Assembly: GCF_022179325.1 (NCBI RefSeq)
Contig: NZ_BPQQ01000087.1
Location: forward strand, 1 to 52,159
Reading direction: 5' to 3'
DNA length: 52,159 nucleotides
Source of the DNA: Methylobacterium isbiliense
GTDB taxonomy: Bacteria > Pseudomonadota > Alphaproteobacteria > Rhizobiales > Beijerinckiaceae
Position numbers and translations under genes: made by a program. Shown here piece after piece: positions 25,187 to 33,365 of this stretch (the first letter of the stretch is position 1; each line of letters opens with the position of its first letter). The notes under the pieces were generated by a model. The model was not told where the DNA came from. It was given only the letters and a program-made list of their open reading frames with translations, and searched no databases.

Positions 25187-28100
25187 ATGAACCGCCGCTC
25201 CCTTCCCCCGCAGGCCCGCGCACGCGGCGTCACGGCGGTGCTCGGCCCGACCAACACCGGCAAGACCCATCTCGCCATCGAGCGGATGCTGGCCCATCCG
25301 ACCGGGATGATCGGGCTGCCGCTGCGGCTGCTCGCCCGCGAGGTCTACCACCGGGTGGTGGACCGGGTGGGCCCGGAGCGGGTCGCCCTGGTCACCGGCG
25401 AGGAGAAGATCAAGCCCGACCGGCCGAGCTACTGGATCTGCACCGCCGAGGCGATGCCGCGCGACCGAACCGTCGACTTCGTCGCCGTCGACGAGATCCA
25501 GCTCGGCGCCGACATGGACCGCGGCCACACCTTCACCGACCGCCTGCTGCACCAGCGCGGGCGCGAGGAGACGCTGCTGATCGGCTCCGGCACCATGGCG
25601 CCGCTGGTGCAGGCGCTGATCCCGGGCGTCGTCGTCACCAGCCGTCCGCGGCTGTCGCAGCTCTCCTTCGCCGGCGAGAAGCGCCTCTCGCGTTTGCCCC
25701 ACCGCACCGCCATCGTCGCCTTCTCGGCCGAGGAGGTCTACGCCATCGCCGAGCTGCTGCGCCGCCAGCGCGGCGGCGCCGCGGTGGTGCTCGGCGCGCT
25801 CTCGCCGCGCACCCGCAACGCCCAGGTCGAACTCTACCAGTCGGGGGACGTCGACTACCTCGTCGCCACCGACGCGGTCGGCATGGGGCTCAACCTCGAC
25901 GTCGACCACGTCGCCTTCGCGTCGAACCGCAAGTTCGACGGCACGCGCTTCCGCGGCCTGACCCCCGCCGAGATGGCGCAGATCGCCGGGCGCGCCGGAC
26001 GCCACCTGCGCGACGGCACCTTCGGCTCCACCGGCCGCTGCCCGCCCTTCGAGCCCGAGATGGTGGAGGCGCTGGAGAGCCACACCTTCGAGCCGACCCG
26101 GGTGCTGCAATGGCGCAACCCCGACCTCGACTTCTCCTCCGTCGAGGCCCTGCAGGCGAGTCTCGCCGAGCATCCTGGCGAGCGCGGCCTGGTGCGCGCG
26201 CCGCGCGGCGACGACGAGGCCGCGCTCGACCTGCTGGCCCGCGAGGACGACATCCGCGACATGGCCGCGGCCCGCGGCGGGGCGGTGGAGCGGCTCTGGG
26301 CCGTCTGCGGCGTGCCCGACTACCGCAAGACCCCGATCCAGACCCATGCCGACCTCGTCGCGCAGCTCTACCGCTTCCTGATGCGGGGCTTGGCCGGGCG
26401 CATCCCATCCGACTGGTTTGCCAAGCACGTCGCGATGGTCGACCGCACGGACGGCGACATCGACACCCTCTCCCAGCGCATCGCCCAGGTGCGCACATGG
26501 ACCTTCGTCGCCAACCGCCCCGACTGGCTGCAGGAGCCGGAGCATTGGCAGGGCGAGACGCGTCGGGTAGAGGACAGGCTGTCCGACGCCCTCCACGAGC
26601 GGCTGGCGAGTCGGTTCGTGGACCGGCGCACCAGCGTCCTCATGCGGCGCCTGAGAGAGAACACCATGTTGGAAGCTGAGATCACCGCAGGCGGCGACGT
26701 CACGGTCGAGGGCCAGCACGTCGGCCACCTGCACGGGTTCCAGTTCGTGCCCGACCCCGGCGCCGAGGGCCAGGAAGCCAAGACCCTCCGCAGCGCGGCC
26801 GAGAAGGCGCTGGCGAGCGAGATCGAGGCCCGCGCCGACCGCTTCGCGGCCGCGGCCGACGCCGCCCTGGTGCTCTCGAACGACGGCACCATCCGCTGGA
26901 CCGGCGACCCCGTCGCCAAGCTCGTCCCGGGCGACAAGCTCTACGCCCCGGGTTTTCGCATCCTGGCCGACGAGCAGCTCACCGGCCCCGCCCGCGACAA
27001 GGTCGAGGGGCGCCTCGCGGCCTGGCTCAAGGCGCACATCGTGCGGCTGCTCGGCCCCGCGCTCGAACTCGAGACCGCCGAGGATCTCACGGGCCTCGCC
27101 CGCGGCATCGGCTTCCAGGTTTCGGAGGCGCTCGGCGTGCTGGAGCGCGCCAAGGTGCTGACCGAGATGCGCAGCCTCGACCAGGAGGGCCGCGGGGCGC
27201 TGCGCAAGCGCGGCGTGCGCTTCGGCGCCTACCACATCACCATGCCGGCCCTGCTCAAGCCCGCCCCGCGCACGCTGGCGGCTCAGCTCTGGGCGCTGAA
27301 GAACGGCGGCCTCGACCAGCGCGGCCTCGACGAGATCGCGCATCTCGCCGGCAGCGGCCGCACCTCGATGCCGGTCGATCCCGAGATCGCCAAGGGGCTC
27401 TACCGGGCGGCCGGCTTCCGGGTCTGCGGCGGCCGGGCCGTGCGCGTCGACATCCTGGAGCGCCTCGCCGACCTGATCCGTCCGGCCATCGCCTACGTGC
27501 CGGGCACCACGCCGGGCGAGCCCCCGCCCGGGGCCGCGGACCGCGACGGCTTCGTGCCCACCGTCGGCATGACCTCGCTGGTCGGCTGCTCGGGCGAGGA
27601 CTTCGCCTCGATCCTGAAATCGCTCGGCTACGTGGCGGAGAGCCGCCCCGGCCCGGCCATCACGGTGCCGCTGCGCCCCGCCGCCGCGACCGTGCCGCTG
27701 CGGCCGGCGGGCGAGGCCGCGCCGGAACCGGGCGCCGCGGCATCGCCCGAGGGTGAGGCGGCCGATGCCGCCCCCGATCTGTCCGCCGAGGCCGTGCCGG
27801 GCGAGGCGTCGGTCGACGAGACGGCGAGCCGGGAGAGCGAGGCCCCCGAGGCCGAGACACACGAGGTCGAGACCCAACAGGCCGAGACACACGAGGCAGA
27901 GCCCCAGGAAGCAGCGACGCAGGGGCCGGAGACCCAGCAGGCCGAGATCCGGGAGGCCGTGCCCGAGCCGGAGGCCGCGGCGGCCCTGGAACCGGAGGCG
28001 GCATCGGCCGAACAGGACGCCCTGCCTGAGGCCGTCGGGGAGCCCGAGCCCGTCGCGGCCGAAGCGGCGATTGTCGCGGCGGATGAGCCGGCCTCCGGCG

Positions 28101-28660
28101 ACACGGCCACGGCCGAGGGGGCGACCATCGAACCAGCACCGGAGGGCGCCGTTGCCGAGGCCGTGCCGTCCGCCGAACCGGCGCCGGAGGATGCCGCCGC
28201 CCCAGCGGCGGCAGCCCAGCCGGTCCTCATCGAGGTCTGGCGGATGCACCGCCACCAGCGCGGCGCCGTCCGCCACCAGGGCCGCGGCCGTCCCCACGCG
28301 CAGGGCGGGCCGCAGCAGCGGGGCGCGCCGCAGCAGCGCACCGGCGAGGGCCGTCCGCCGCGGCGCGACGGCCAGGACCAGGGACCGCGGCCGCAGGGCC
28401 GCACCTCGCCGCGCTGGGGCGAGCAGCGCCAGGCCGACGGCGCCCGGGCGGAGGGCCGCCCGCCGCGGCACGGCGGCAATGGCCGCGGACCCGAGGGTGA
28501 GCGCGGCGGACGGCCCCCGCAGGAGCGGCGCGACGGCTATCGCGGCGCCCCGGACGCCCGGCCGCCCCGCCGCGAGCGGGCGCCGGACCCGGATTCGCCC
28601 TTCGCCAAGCTCCTCGCCCTCAAGGCACAGATGGAGGCGCGGGACGGCGACAAGCGCTGA
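25187..28660 (+). CDS. SUV3-like DExH-type RNA helicase with long disordered tail
   Basis: 1157 residues. The core (about 1-450) is a superfamily 2 helicase like mitochondrial SUV3: Walker A 'LGPTNTGKTH' near 20-29, DExH-type 'AVDEIQLGADMDRG', 'SGTMAP', then helicase C with 'ATDAVGMGLNLDVDHVAF' and 'QIAGRAGRH'. A conserved middle region, rich in helices, follows to about residue 835. The rest is low complexity: an acidic stretch with a repeated 'ETQQAETHEAE' pattern (about 838-1010), then a basic Arg/Gly/Gln/Pro tail (about 1018-1138) ending in a short 'FAKLLALKAQMEARDGDKR' helix. The ATG at 25187 is preferred over TTG at 25184. S4-domain gene follows within 10 bases, suggesting shared RNA metabolism. 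Confidence 0.88.
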   Translation: MNRRSLPPQARARGVTAVLGPTNTGKTHLAIERMLAHPTGMIGLPLRLLAREVYHRVVDRVGPERVALVTGEEKIKPDRPSYWICTAEAMPRDRTVDFVAVDEIQLGADMDRGHTFTDRLLHQRGREETLLIGSGTMAPLVQALIPGVVVTSRPRLSQLSFAGEKRLSRLPHRTAIVAFSAEEVYAIAELLRRQRGGAAVVLGALSPRTRNAQVELYQSGDVDYLVATDAVGMGLNLDVDHVAFASNRKFDGTRFRGLTPAEMAQIAGRAGRHLRDGTFGSTGRCPPFEPEMVEALESHTFEPTRVLQWRNPDLDFSSVEALQASLAEHPGERGLVRAPRGDDEAALDLLAREDDIRDMAAARGGAVERLWAVCGVPDYRKTPIQTHADLVAQLYRFLMRGLAGRIPSDWFAKHVAMVDRTDGDIDTLSQRIAQVRTWTFVANRPDWLQEPEHWQGETRRVEDRLSDALHERLASRFVDRRTSVLMRRLRENTMLEAEITAGGDVTVEGQHVGHLHGFQFVPDPGAEGQEAKTLRSAAEKALASEIEARADRFAAAADAALVLSNDGTIRWTGDPVAKLVPGDKLYAPGFRILADEQLTGPARDKVEGRLAAWLKAHIVRLLGPALELETAEDLTGLARGIGFQVSEALGVLERAKVLTEMRSLDQEGRGALRKRGVRFGAYHITMPALLKPAPRTLAAQLWALKNGGLDQRGLDEIAHLAGSGRTSMPVDPEIAKGLYRAAGFRVCGGRAVRVDILERLADLIRPAIAYVPGTTPGEPPPGAADRDGFVPTVGMTSLVGCSGEDFASILKSLGYVAESRPGPAITVPLRPAAATVPLRPAGEAAPEPGAAASPEGEAADAAPDLSAEAVPGEASVDETASRESEAPEAETHEVETQQAETHEAEPQEAATQGPETQQAEIREAVPEPEAAAALEPEAASAEQDALPEAVGEPEPVAAEAAIVAADEPASGDTATAEGATIEPAPEGAVAEAVPSAEPAPEDAAAPAAAAQPVLIEVWRMHRHQRGAVRHQGRGRPHAQGGPQQRGAPQQRTGEGRPPRRDGQDQGPRPQGRTSPRWGEQRQADGARAEGRPPRHGGNGRGPEGERGGRPPQERRDGYRGAPDARPPRRERAPDPDSPFAKLLALKAQMEARDGDKR

Positions 28661-28668
28661 GCCCGTCC

Positions 28669-28977
28669 GTGCGCCAGGACCGTCAGCGTCTCGACAAGTG
28701 GCTGTGGTTCGCGCGCTTCGCCAAGACGCGCAGCCTCGCCGCCCGCCTGATCGCGGATGGCTACGTGCGGGTGAACGGCCAGCGCGCCGAGGCCGCTGCC
28801 AAGCCCGTCGCGGTGGGCGACGTCGTGACGGTGGCGGCCGCGCATGCGACCCTGGCGGTGCGGGTGCTGGGCCTCGGCGAGCGCCGCGGCCCGGCCCCGG
28901 AGGCACGCCTGCTCTATGCCGATCTCTCCGCCGATGCCCCGGCCGACCCGCCCGCCGGGAGCGTGACGCGCGGGTGA
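28669..28977 (+). CDS. S4-domain RNA-binding protein (Hsp15-like)
   Basis: 102 residues. The S4 motif 'RLDKWLWFARFAKTRSLAARLIADGYVRVNGQRAE' fills the N-terminal half and is followed by 'KPVAVGDVVTVAA'. Related proteins (E. coli HslR/Hsp15) bind stalled 50S subunits with peptidyl-tRNA. Starts with GTG at 28669, eight bases after the helicase stop codon, so it is probably cotranscribed with it and with fdxA downstream. Confidence 0.88.
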   Translation: MRQDRQRLDKWLWFARFAKTRSLAARLIADGYVRVNGQRAEAAAKPVAVGDVVTVAAAHATLAVRVLGLGERRGPAPEARLLYADLSADAPADPPAGSVTRG

Positions 28978-29107
28978 CGTTCGCGGCACGAATGGCGGGG
29001 GCGGCGTCGCGGCGCTTGCCAGCGTCCCGGGCAGGGGCTAGAGCGCGCCGGAACGCGCTCAGGGCCCTCGCACCCCGTTCCGCTCACGCCCAAGGACCGA
29101 CCGTCCC

Positions 29108-29446
29108 ATGACCTACGTCGTCACCGACAACTGCATCAAGTGCAAGTACATGGACTGCGTGGAGGTGTGCCCGGTCGACTGCTTCTACGAGGGCGAGAAC
29201 ATGCTCGTCATCCATCCCGACGAGTGCATCGATTGCGGCGTGTGCGAGCCGGAATGCCCCGCCGAGGCGATCAAGCCCGACACCGAGCCGGGCCTCGAAA
29301 CCTGGCTGAAGCTCAACGCCGATCTCGCCAAGACCTGGCCGAACATCACGCAGAAGAAGCCCGCCCCCGACGACGCCAAGCAGTGGGACGGCGTCGCGGG
29401 CAAGTTCGAGGCGCATTTCTCGCCCAATCCCGGCTCGGGCGATTGA
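29108..29446 (+). CDS. fdxA: 7Fe ferredoxin (FdxA)
   Basis: 112 residues. Cysteines in '[21 protein letters not shown]' (C9, C12, C17, C21, C25) and '[12 protein letters not shown]' (C40, C43, C46, C50) supply one [3Fe-4S] and one [4Fe-4S] cluster. 'TYVVTDNCI' at the N-terminus and a roughly 55-residue C-terminal extension ending in FSPNPGSGD are typical of alphaproteobacterial FdxA. A soluble electron carrier. Conserved neighbour of CarD and the S4 protein in this bacterial group, as I recall it. Confidence 0.95.
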   Translation: MTYVVTDNCIKCKYMDCVEVCPVDCFYEGENMLVIHPDECIDCGVCEPECPAEAIKPDTEPGLETWLKLNADLAKTWPNITQKKPAPDDAKQWDGVAGKFEAHFSPNPGSGD

Positions 29447-29880
29447 TCCCCGCCCGGAGCGGGCTCCCGCCCGGACTCGGGCGGCTCATCCCCGGCCGCG
29501 GCAGGCCCGCCGCAGCGCCGCAGACCTGATGAAATACCATGCACGGTGCGCTGCCATGCGCGCCGCGCACCTGAATTTTTTTGATTTTCGAGCCCTCGCG
29601 TGCTAGGGTGCCGATCACCGTCGCTTACGTTCGACGTGCGGCACCTGCCTGCCGAGCGGGACTTTTTCTCGACGGGGTGGAGCCGCATGCAGTCAGGCGT
29701 GGAGGGTTTTTCCCGATCCGCGCTCTGCTCGGGCGTTTCTTAGCTATCGGTTGACAGGGACTGGCGGACGCCTCGCGGGGCGTCCGACGGGCACGTATTT
29801 TCAGCCGGGCGCCCTGACCCGGACGAATGACCGGCCCGCGGCGCAATGACCGCGGACGGTGACCTGGAGGCCACCCCCGC
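29447..29880. other. Intergenic region between fdxA and carD
   Basis: No credible gene. It contains a likely terminator for fdxA (29546-29582), an 8-bp perfect hairpin at 29765-29786 (CGGACGCC/GGCGTCCG) followed further on by TATTTT, and a lone TTGACA at 29749-29754 without a matching -10. The carD promoter should be in here. Confidence 0.5.
29546..29582 (+). terminator. Probable terminator of fdxA
   Basis: GTGCGC (29546-29551) pairs with GCGCAC (29565-29570), with an inner TGCGC/GCGCA option, and is followed by CTGAATTTTTTT. About 100 bases past the fdxA stop codon. Confidence 0.45.
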
Positions 29881-30474
29881 ATGACGACCGCCAAGAAGAC
29901 GACAGCCGCCCGGCAGGGCTTCAAGACCGGCGAAGCGATCGTGTATCCGGCTCACGGTGTCGGCCGCATCACGGCCATCGAGGAGCAGGAGATCGCCGGC
30001 TACAAGCTCGAGCTGTTCGTGGTGTCGTTCGAGAAGGACAAGATGGTTCTTCGGGTCCCGACCGCCAAGGCGAATGCGGTCGGCATGCGCAAGCTCGCCG
30101 AGCCGGATCTCGTCAAGAAAGCCCTCGACGTGCTCACCGGCCGCGCCCGCGTGAAGCGCACGATGTGGTCGCGCCGCGCCCAGGAATACGAGGCCAAGAT
30201 CAACTCGGGCGACCTGATCGCCGTCACCGAGGTGGTGCGCGACCTCTACCGCTCCGAGGCCCAGCCCGAGCAGTCCTATTCCGAGCGCCAGCTCTACGAG
30301 GCCGCCCTCGATCGGGTGGTGCGCGAGATCGCGGCGGTGAACAAGATCACCGAGACCGAGTCCCTCAAGCTCATCGAGCAGAGTCTCGCCAAGTCGCCGC
30401 GGCGCGCCAAGAGCGCGGATGCCGACGGCGAGAGCGAGGCCGAGGACCTGCAGGACGAGGCCGAGGCCGCCTGA
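29881..30474 (+). CDS. carD: CarD/CdnL family transcriptional regulator
   Basis: 197 residues. The N-terminal RNA-polymerase-interacting domain is recognisable in 'FKTGEAIVYPAHGVGRITAIEEQEIAGYKLELFVVSFEKDKMVLRVP', followed by a helical DNA-binding part with basic residues ('RVKRTMWSRRAQEYEAKINSGDL') and an acidic tail. CarD/CdnL binds RNA polymerase beta subunit and stabilises open complexes at rRNA and other promoters; it is essential in some Alphaproteobacteria. A strong terminator directly follows, so rpoH is expressed independently. Confidence 0.95.
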   Translation: MTTAKKTTAARQGFKTGEAIVYPAHGVGRITAIEEQEIAGYKLELFVVSFEKDKMVLRVPTAKANAVGMRKLAEPDLVKKALDVLTGRARVKRTMWSRRAQEYEAKINSGDLIAVTEVVRDLYRSEAQPEQSYSERQLYEAALDRVVREIAAVNKITETESLKLIEQSLAKSPRRAKSADADGESEAEDLQDEAEAA

Positions 30475-30499
30475 CGCCTCTCACCCCTGGGATTTTCGG

Positions 30500-30527
30500 A
30501 AAGCCCGGCCCTCGTGCCGGGCTTTTT
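30500..30527 (+). terminator. Rho-independent terminator of carD
   Basis: AAAGCCCGGC (30500-30509) and GCCGGGCTTT (30516-30525) form a perfect 10-bp stem with a 6-base loop, ending in a run of T. It lies 26 bases past the carD stop codon. Confidence 0.9.
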
Positions 30528-30580
30528 CGTTGCCGATCTGCCACAGGCAGCAGGCACTGCGCTCACCGTTCCGCAATGCG

Positions 30581-30606
30581 GGAACCATCCTGCGCCTCGC
30601 GCCGTT
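30581..30606 (+). promoter_or_regulatory. EcfG-type (general stress response) promoter of rpoH
   Basis: GGAAC (30581-30585) and CGTT (30603-30606) are separated by exactly 17 bases, a perfect match to the alphaproteobacterial EcfG consensus GGAAC-N16/17-CGTT. Transcription would start around 30613, about 85 bases before the rpoH start. Confidence 0.7.
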
Positions 30607-30697
30607 GTCGCAGGCCCTGCGAGGACGGTGGCTGGCTGCGCGCGCCGGTATGTCTCTTCACGGGCCGGAGCACGCGACCGAAGCGGCGGAGGCAGGC

Positions 30698-31579
30698 ATG
30701 GCGGAAATCGCAGGCATACGTCGACAGTTCGTGCGGATGGCGATGGATGCGCCCTTCCTCGAGCGGGAAGAGGAGCGAGGCCTCGCGGTCCGCTGGAAGG
30801 ACGAACGCGACGAGCAGGCCCTGCACCGCCTGATCTCGGCCCATATGCGCCTCGTCATCGCTCTGGCGGGCCGCTTCCGCCATTACGGCCTGCCGATGGC
30901 CGACCTCGTCCAGGAAGGGCATGTCGGCCTGATGGAAGCCGCCGCCCGCTTCGAACCCGAGCGGGACGTCCGGTTCTCCACCTACGCCACGTGGTGGATC
31001 CGCGCCTCGATCCAGGATTACATCCTGCGCAACTGGTCGATCGTCCGCGGCGGTACCTCCTCGGCCCAGAAGGCCCTGTTCTTCAACCTGCGCCGGCTGC
31101 GTGCCCGCCTGATGCAATCGACCGACGAGCATGTCGGCGACGAGATCCATCGGCGCATCGCCACCGCCATCGGCGTATCCCGCGAGGACGTGGCGCTGAT
31201 GGATGCCCGCCTGTCGGGTCCCGACATGTCCCTCAACGCGCCGATCACCGACGAGGGCGATGCCTCCGCCGAGCGCGTCGACTTCCTGGTTGATACCTCG
31301 CCCCTGCCCGACGAGGCGGTCTCGGACGCCGTCGACGGCGAGCGGCGCCTCACCTGGCTGCGCCAAGCCCTCACGGTGCTCTCCGAGCGCGAGCTGCGCA
31401 TCCTGCACGAGCGCCGTCTCTCCGAGGATCAGGCCACCCTCGAAGCGCTCGGGCACCGCCTCGGCATCTCGAAGGAGCGGGTGCGCCAGATCGAGAACCG
31501 CGCCCTGGAGAAGCTGCGCCGCGCCCTCGCCGAGCGCTTCCCGCAGCCCTCCGCCTCCGGCATGAGCGCCTTCGTCTGA
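30698..31579 (+). CDS. rpoH: RNA polymerase sigma-32 factor, heat shock
   Basis: 293 residues. Region 2 'DLVQEGHVGLMEAAARFEPERDVRFSTYATWWIRASIQDYILRNWS' and the RpoH-specific box 'QKALFFNLRRLRARL' identify it as sigma-32 rather than a housekeeping sigma. Region 4 near the C-terminus, 'LSEDQATLEALGHRLGISKERVRQIENRALEKLRRAL', binds the -35 element. It directs heat-shock transcription; Alphaproteobacteria usually have two or more RpoH. I chose the ATG at 30698 because of GGAGG at 30688-30692; an ATG at 30650 is possible. A perfect EcfG promoter upstream suggests it belongs to the general stress regulon. Confidence 0.93.
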   Translation: MAEIAGIRRQFVRMAMDAPFLEREEERGLAVRWKDERDEQALHRLISAHMRLVIALAGRFRHYGLPMADLVQEGHVGLMEAAARFEPERDVRFSTYATWWIRASIQDYILRNWSIVRGGTSSAQKALFFNLRRLRARLMQSTDEHVGDEIHRRIATAIGVSREDVALMDARLSGPDMSLNAPITDEGDASAERVDFLVDTSPLPDEAVSDAVDGERRLTWLRQALTVLSERELRILHERRLSEDQATLEALGHRLGISKERVRQIENRALEKLRRALAERFPQPSASGMSAFV

Positions 31580-31663
31580 GCCTCGGGCCTCCGGACCGGT
31601 CTCCGGTTCGGCGACGACGATGCGGGAGACGAGGAGCCGGGCAGCCCTGCGCGGCACCGGCCG

Positions 31664-31769
31664 CTAAGCAGATTTCGCAAAAGTGGTCGCCGGTTTTGCG
31701 ATCAAAATCTGCGAAGAAACAAGAACCTAAGCGGACGAAGCGTTGGCTTGCCAACGCTAGTCTGCTTAG
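31664..31769. repeat. MITE-like/REP-like element, copy 1, 106 bp
   Basis: Bounded by 9-bp terminal inverted repeats, CTAAGCAGA (31664-31672) and TCTGCTTAG (31761-31769). It holds an inner hairpin CGCAAAA/TTTTGCG flanked by AGATTT/AAATCT, and a second perfect hairpin GCGTTGGC-TT-GCCAACGC near the right end. The first 82 bases recur at 52078-52159 with one mismatch. The right end overlaps the stop codon of the phosphopantetheinyl transferase gene. Such CGCAAAA...TTTTGCG palindromes resemble intergenic repeats known from Rhizobiales, which I state from memory only. Confidence 0.8.
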
Positions 31770-32494
31770 ACGACGAGCAGGGGCCTCAGCCGCAGCCCGT
31801 GCTCGGCCGCCCAGGCGAAGCGGGCTCCATCCGCCAGCACGCAGGAGCCTGCCCGCAGGGACAGGCCGCGATGGTCGAGCCGCCAGCCCTCGCCCTCCGC
31901 GACCACGTGCACGCGCTGGGGCGCCGCCGACAGCCCCTCCCCGCTCGCCTTCAGGCAGGCTTCCTTCACGGCCCAGAGTTCGAGCGCCCGCGCCGGCCGC
32001 GCCGCGGCGGGCAGGCCGCGGAAGGCGGCGAGTTCGGCCGGATGCATCACGTGCGGCGCGAGGCTGTCCCAGTCCACCGGCCGGGCCGCCCCCTCGACAT
32101 CGACGCCGAGCCGGCCGCCCCGCGCGACGGCCGCCGCCACCCAGCCGGCCCCGTGGCTCAGGTTGAGATCGAGATCATCCGCGCCCGGCAGGAACGGCCG
32201 GTCGAAGCCGTCGCGCGCCAGAACGAGGGTTTCGGGGGCGCGGCCGAGCAGCCCCCCGAGCAGATGGCGCAGCAGCCCGTGCGCCGCCTCGCGCTCCAGC
32301 CGGTCCTGCGGCTGCTGGAAGCGGGCGATCCGGGCCGTCTCCTCTGGCGGCAGGGCGCGCCGCGCCGCCGGCAGCGCCGCGACGGCCTCCGCCCGCATCG
32401 CGACGGCGATGCCCTCGCGCGCGGCGAGGCCAAGATCCTCCAGGGCCGCGAGGGCTTGGCCATCGATGCAGCCCGCCGCACCCTGCATCGGCAT
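31766..32494 (-). CDS. 4'-phosphopantetheinyl transferase, Sfp type
   Basis: 242 residues. 'LNLSHGAGWVAAAVARGGRLGVDVEG' holds the magnesium/CoA-binding Asp pair, and 'ELWAVKEACLKASGEGLS' is the second signature, both diagnostic of the Sfp/EntD-type transferases that attach phosphopantetheine to carrier domains of polyketide, peptide or fatty acid synthases. The start at 32494 (MPMQGAAGC) follows GGGGAGGG. The stop codon TAA (31766-31768) lies inside the inverted end of the repeat element, so the last codons may have been set by its insertion. No carrier-protein or synthase gene is nearby. Confidence 0.88.
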   Translation of the reverse strand: MPMQGAAGCIDGQALAALEDLGLAAREGIAVAMRAEAVAALPAARRALPPEETARIARFQQPQDRLEREAAHGLLRHLLGGLLGRAPETLVLARDGFDRPFLPGADDLDLNLSHGAGWVAAAVARGGRLGVDVEGAARPVDWDSLAPHVMHPAELAAFRGLPAAARPARALELWAVKEACLKASGEGLSAAPQRVHVVAEGEGWRLDHRGLSLRAGSCVLADGARFAWAAEHGLRLRPLLVV

Positions 32495-32586
32495 GTCCCT
32501 CCCCAGCTGCGCGACGACGGAGCGCCCGGCGGTTCTCCACCGGACCGGCGCCCGGAGACAAGGCCCCGCCGCAGGAGCCGGCCGGA

Positions 32587-33093
32587 TCAGCGCGTCACCA
32601 CCACGGGCGTGCCCACCTGGACCCGGGCGTAGAGGTCGACGACGTCCTGATTGAACATCCGGATGCAGCCGTAGGACGCGAAGGTGCCGATCGAACTCGG
32701 GCGGTTGGTGCCGTGGATCGCGTACTCGCCCCGGTCGAGGGTGAGGGCCGCCGCCCCCATCGGGTTGCGCGGCGAGCCGCCCGCGATCACCGCAGGCAGG
32801 CGCGGATTGTCGCGCTTGACCTCGGAGGGCGGCGACCACGCGGGCTGGACGTACTTGCCCTCGATACGGGCGAGCCCGGTCCATTGCTTGCCGGCCTTGC
32901 CCACCGCGACCGGATAGCGGATCGCCGTCCCGTCGCCGTTGACGTAGTAGAGCCGGCGCTCGGTGGTGCGCACCACGATGGTGCCGGGCGAGGCGCCGAC
33001 GTCGAACGGCACCACCTCGCGCGCCGCCGCCGGGCCGCACGCCATCGTCGCCACGACGCTCATCGCCGCGACCCATCCACTCTGCTTGATCAT
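32587..33093 (-). CDS. L,D-transpeptidase (YkuD domain), secreted
   Basis: 168 residues with a signal peptide (MIKQSGWVAAMSVVATMACGPAAA). The YkuD domain has the complete catalytic motif 'HGTNRPSSIGTFASYGCIRM', with H127 and the nucleophile C143. It crosslinks peptidoglycan stem peptides 3-3 or attaches proteins to them in the periplasm. This is the compact ErfK/YbiS type with no extra domains. It lies apart from neighbours; the next upstream minus-strand context is intergenic. Confidence 0.93.
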   Translation of the reverse strand: MIKQSGWVAAMSVVATMACGPAAAREVVPFDVGASPGTIVVRTTERRLYYVNGDGTAIRYPVAVGKAGKQWTGLARIEGKYVQPAWSPPSEVKRDNPRLPAVIAGGSPRNPMGAAALTLDRGEYAIHGTNRPSSIGTFASYGCIRMFNQDVVDLYARVQVGTPVVVTR

Positions 33094-33302
33094 CCCTGCG
33101 GTCCTCGAAGCGTGACCTTGAAGCGGGACGATAATCCGCAGCCGATCCTGTCGTTCCGGTTGGCGAGAATGATTGCCGGGGGGTGAACGAAGGCGTTTCG
33201 CGCGCGAGGCTTAAGGGCCCGCATAGGGGCCGGTGAGAAACCGGCGCGACGCCTTGACGAAGCGTTGAGCTTGGGCTCCGGCACCGCGTCGCCGCCGCCG
33301 CG

Positions 33303-33326
33303 TTGACATGCGAACAAAGTGTGAAC
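33303..33326 (+). promoter_or_regulatory. Promoter -35 element with overlapping LexA box
   Basis: TTGACA at 33303-33308 is a perfect -35. Next to it, GAAC-AAAGTGT-GAAC at 33312-33326 is the reverse complement of the alphaproteobacterial LexA box GTTC-N7-GTTC. A CAAATT-like -10 lies at the correct distance, so LexA bound here would sit within the promoter of the DUF6894 gene at 33366. Confidence 0.6.
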
Positions 33327-33365
33327 AAATTACCCGTCACGGCGCTTTACCAGGGGACGGACCGG

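Noticed and set aside
29749-29777. TTGACA as a carD promoter
   Set aside because: The -35 is perfect but no acceptable -10 lies 16-18 bases downstream, and a hairpin occupies that place.
33090-33317. Minus-strand frame of 75 codons just after the LexA box
   Set aside because: Arg/Ala-rich composition, overlaps the promoter of the L,D-transpeptidase, and has no similarity. The LexA box fits the plus-strand DUF6894 gene better.
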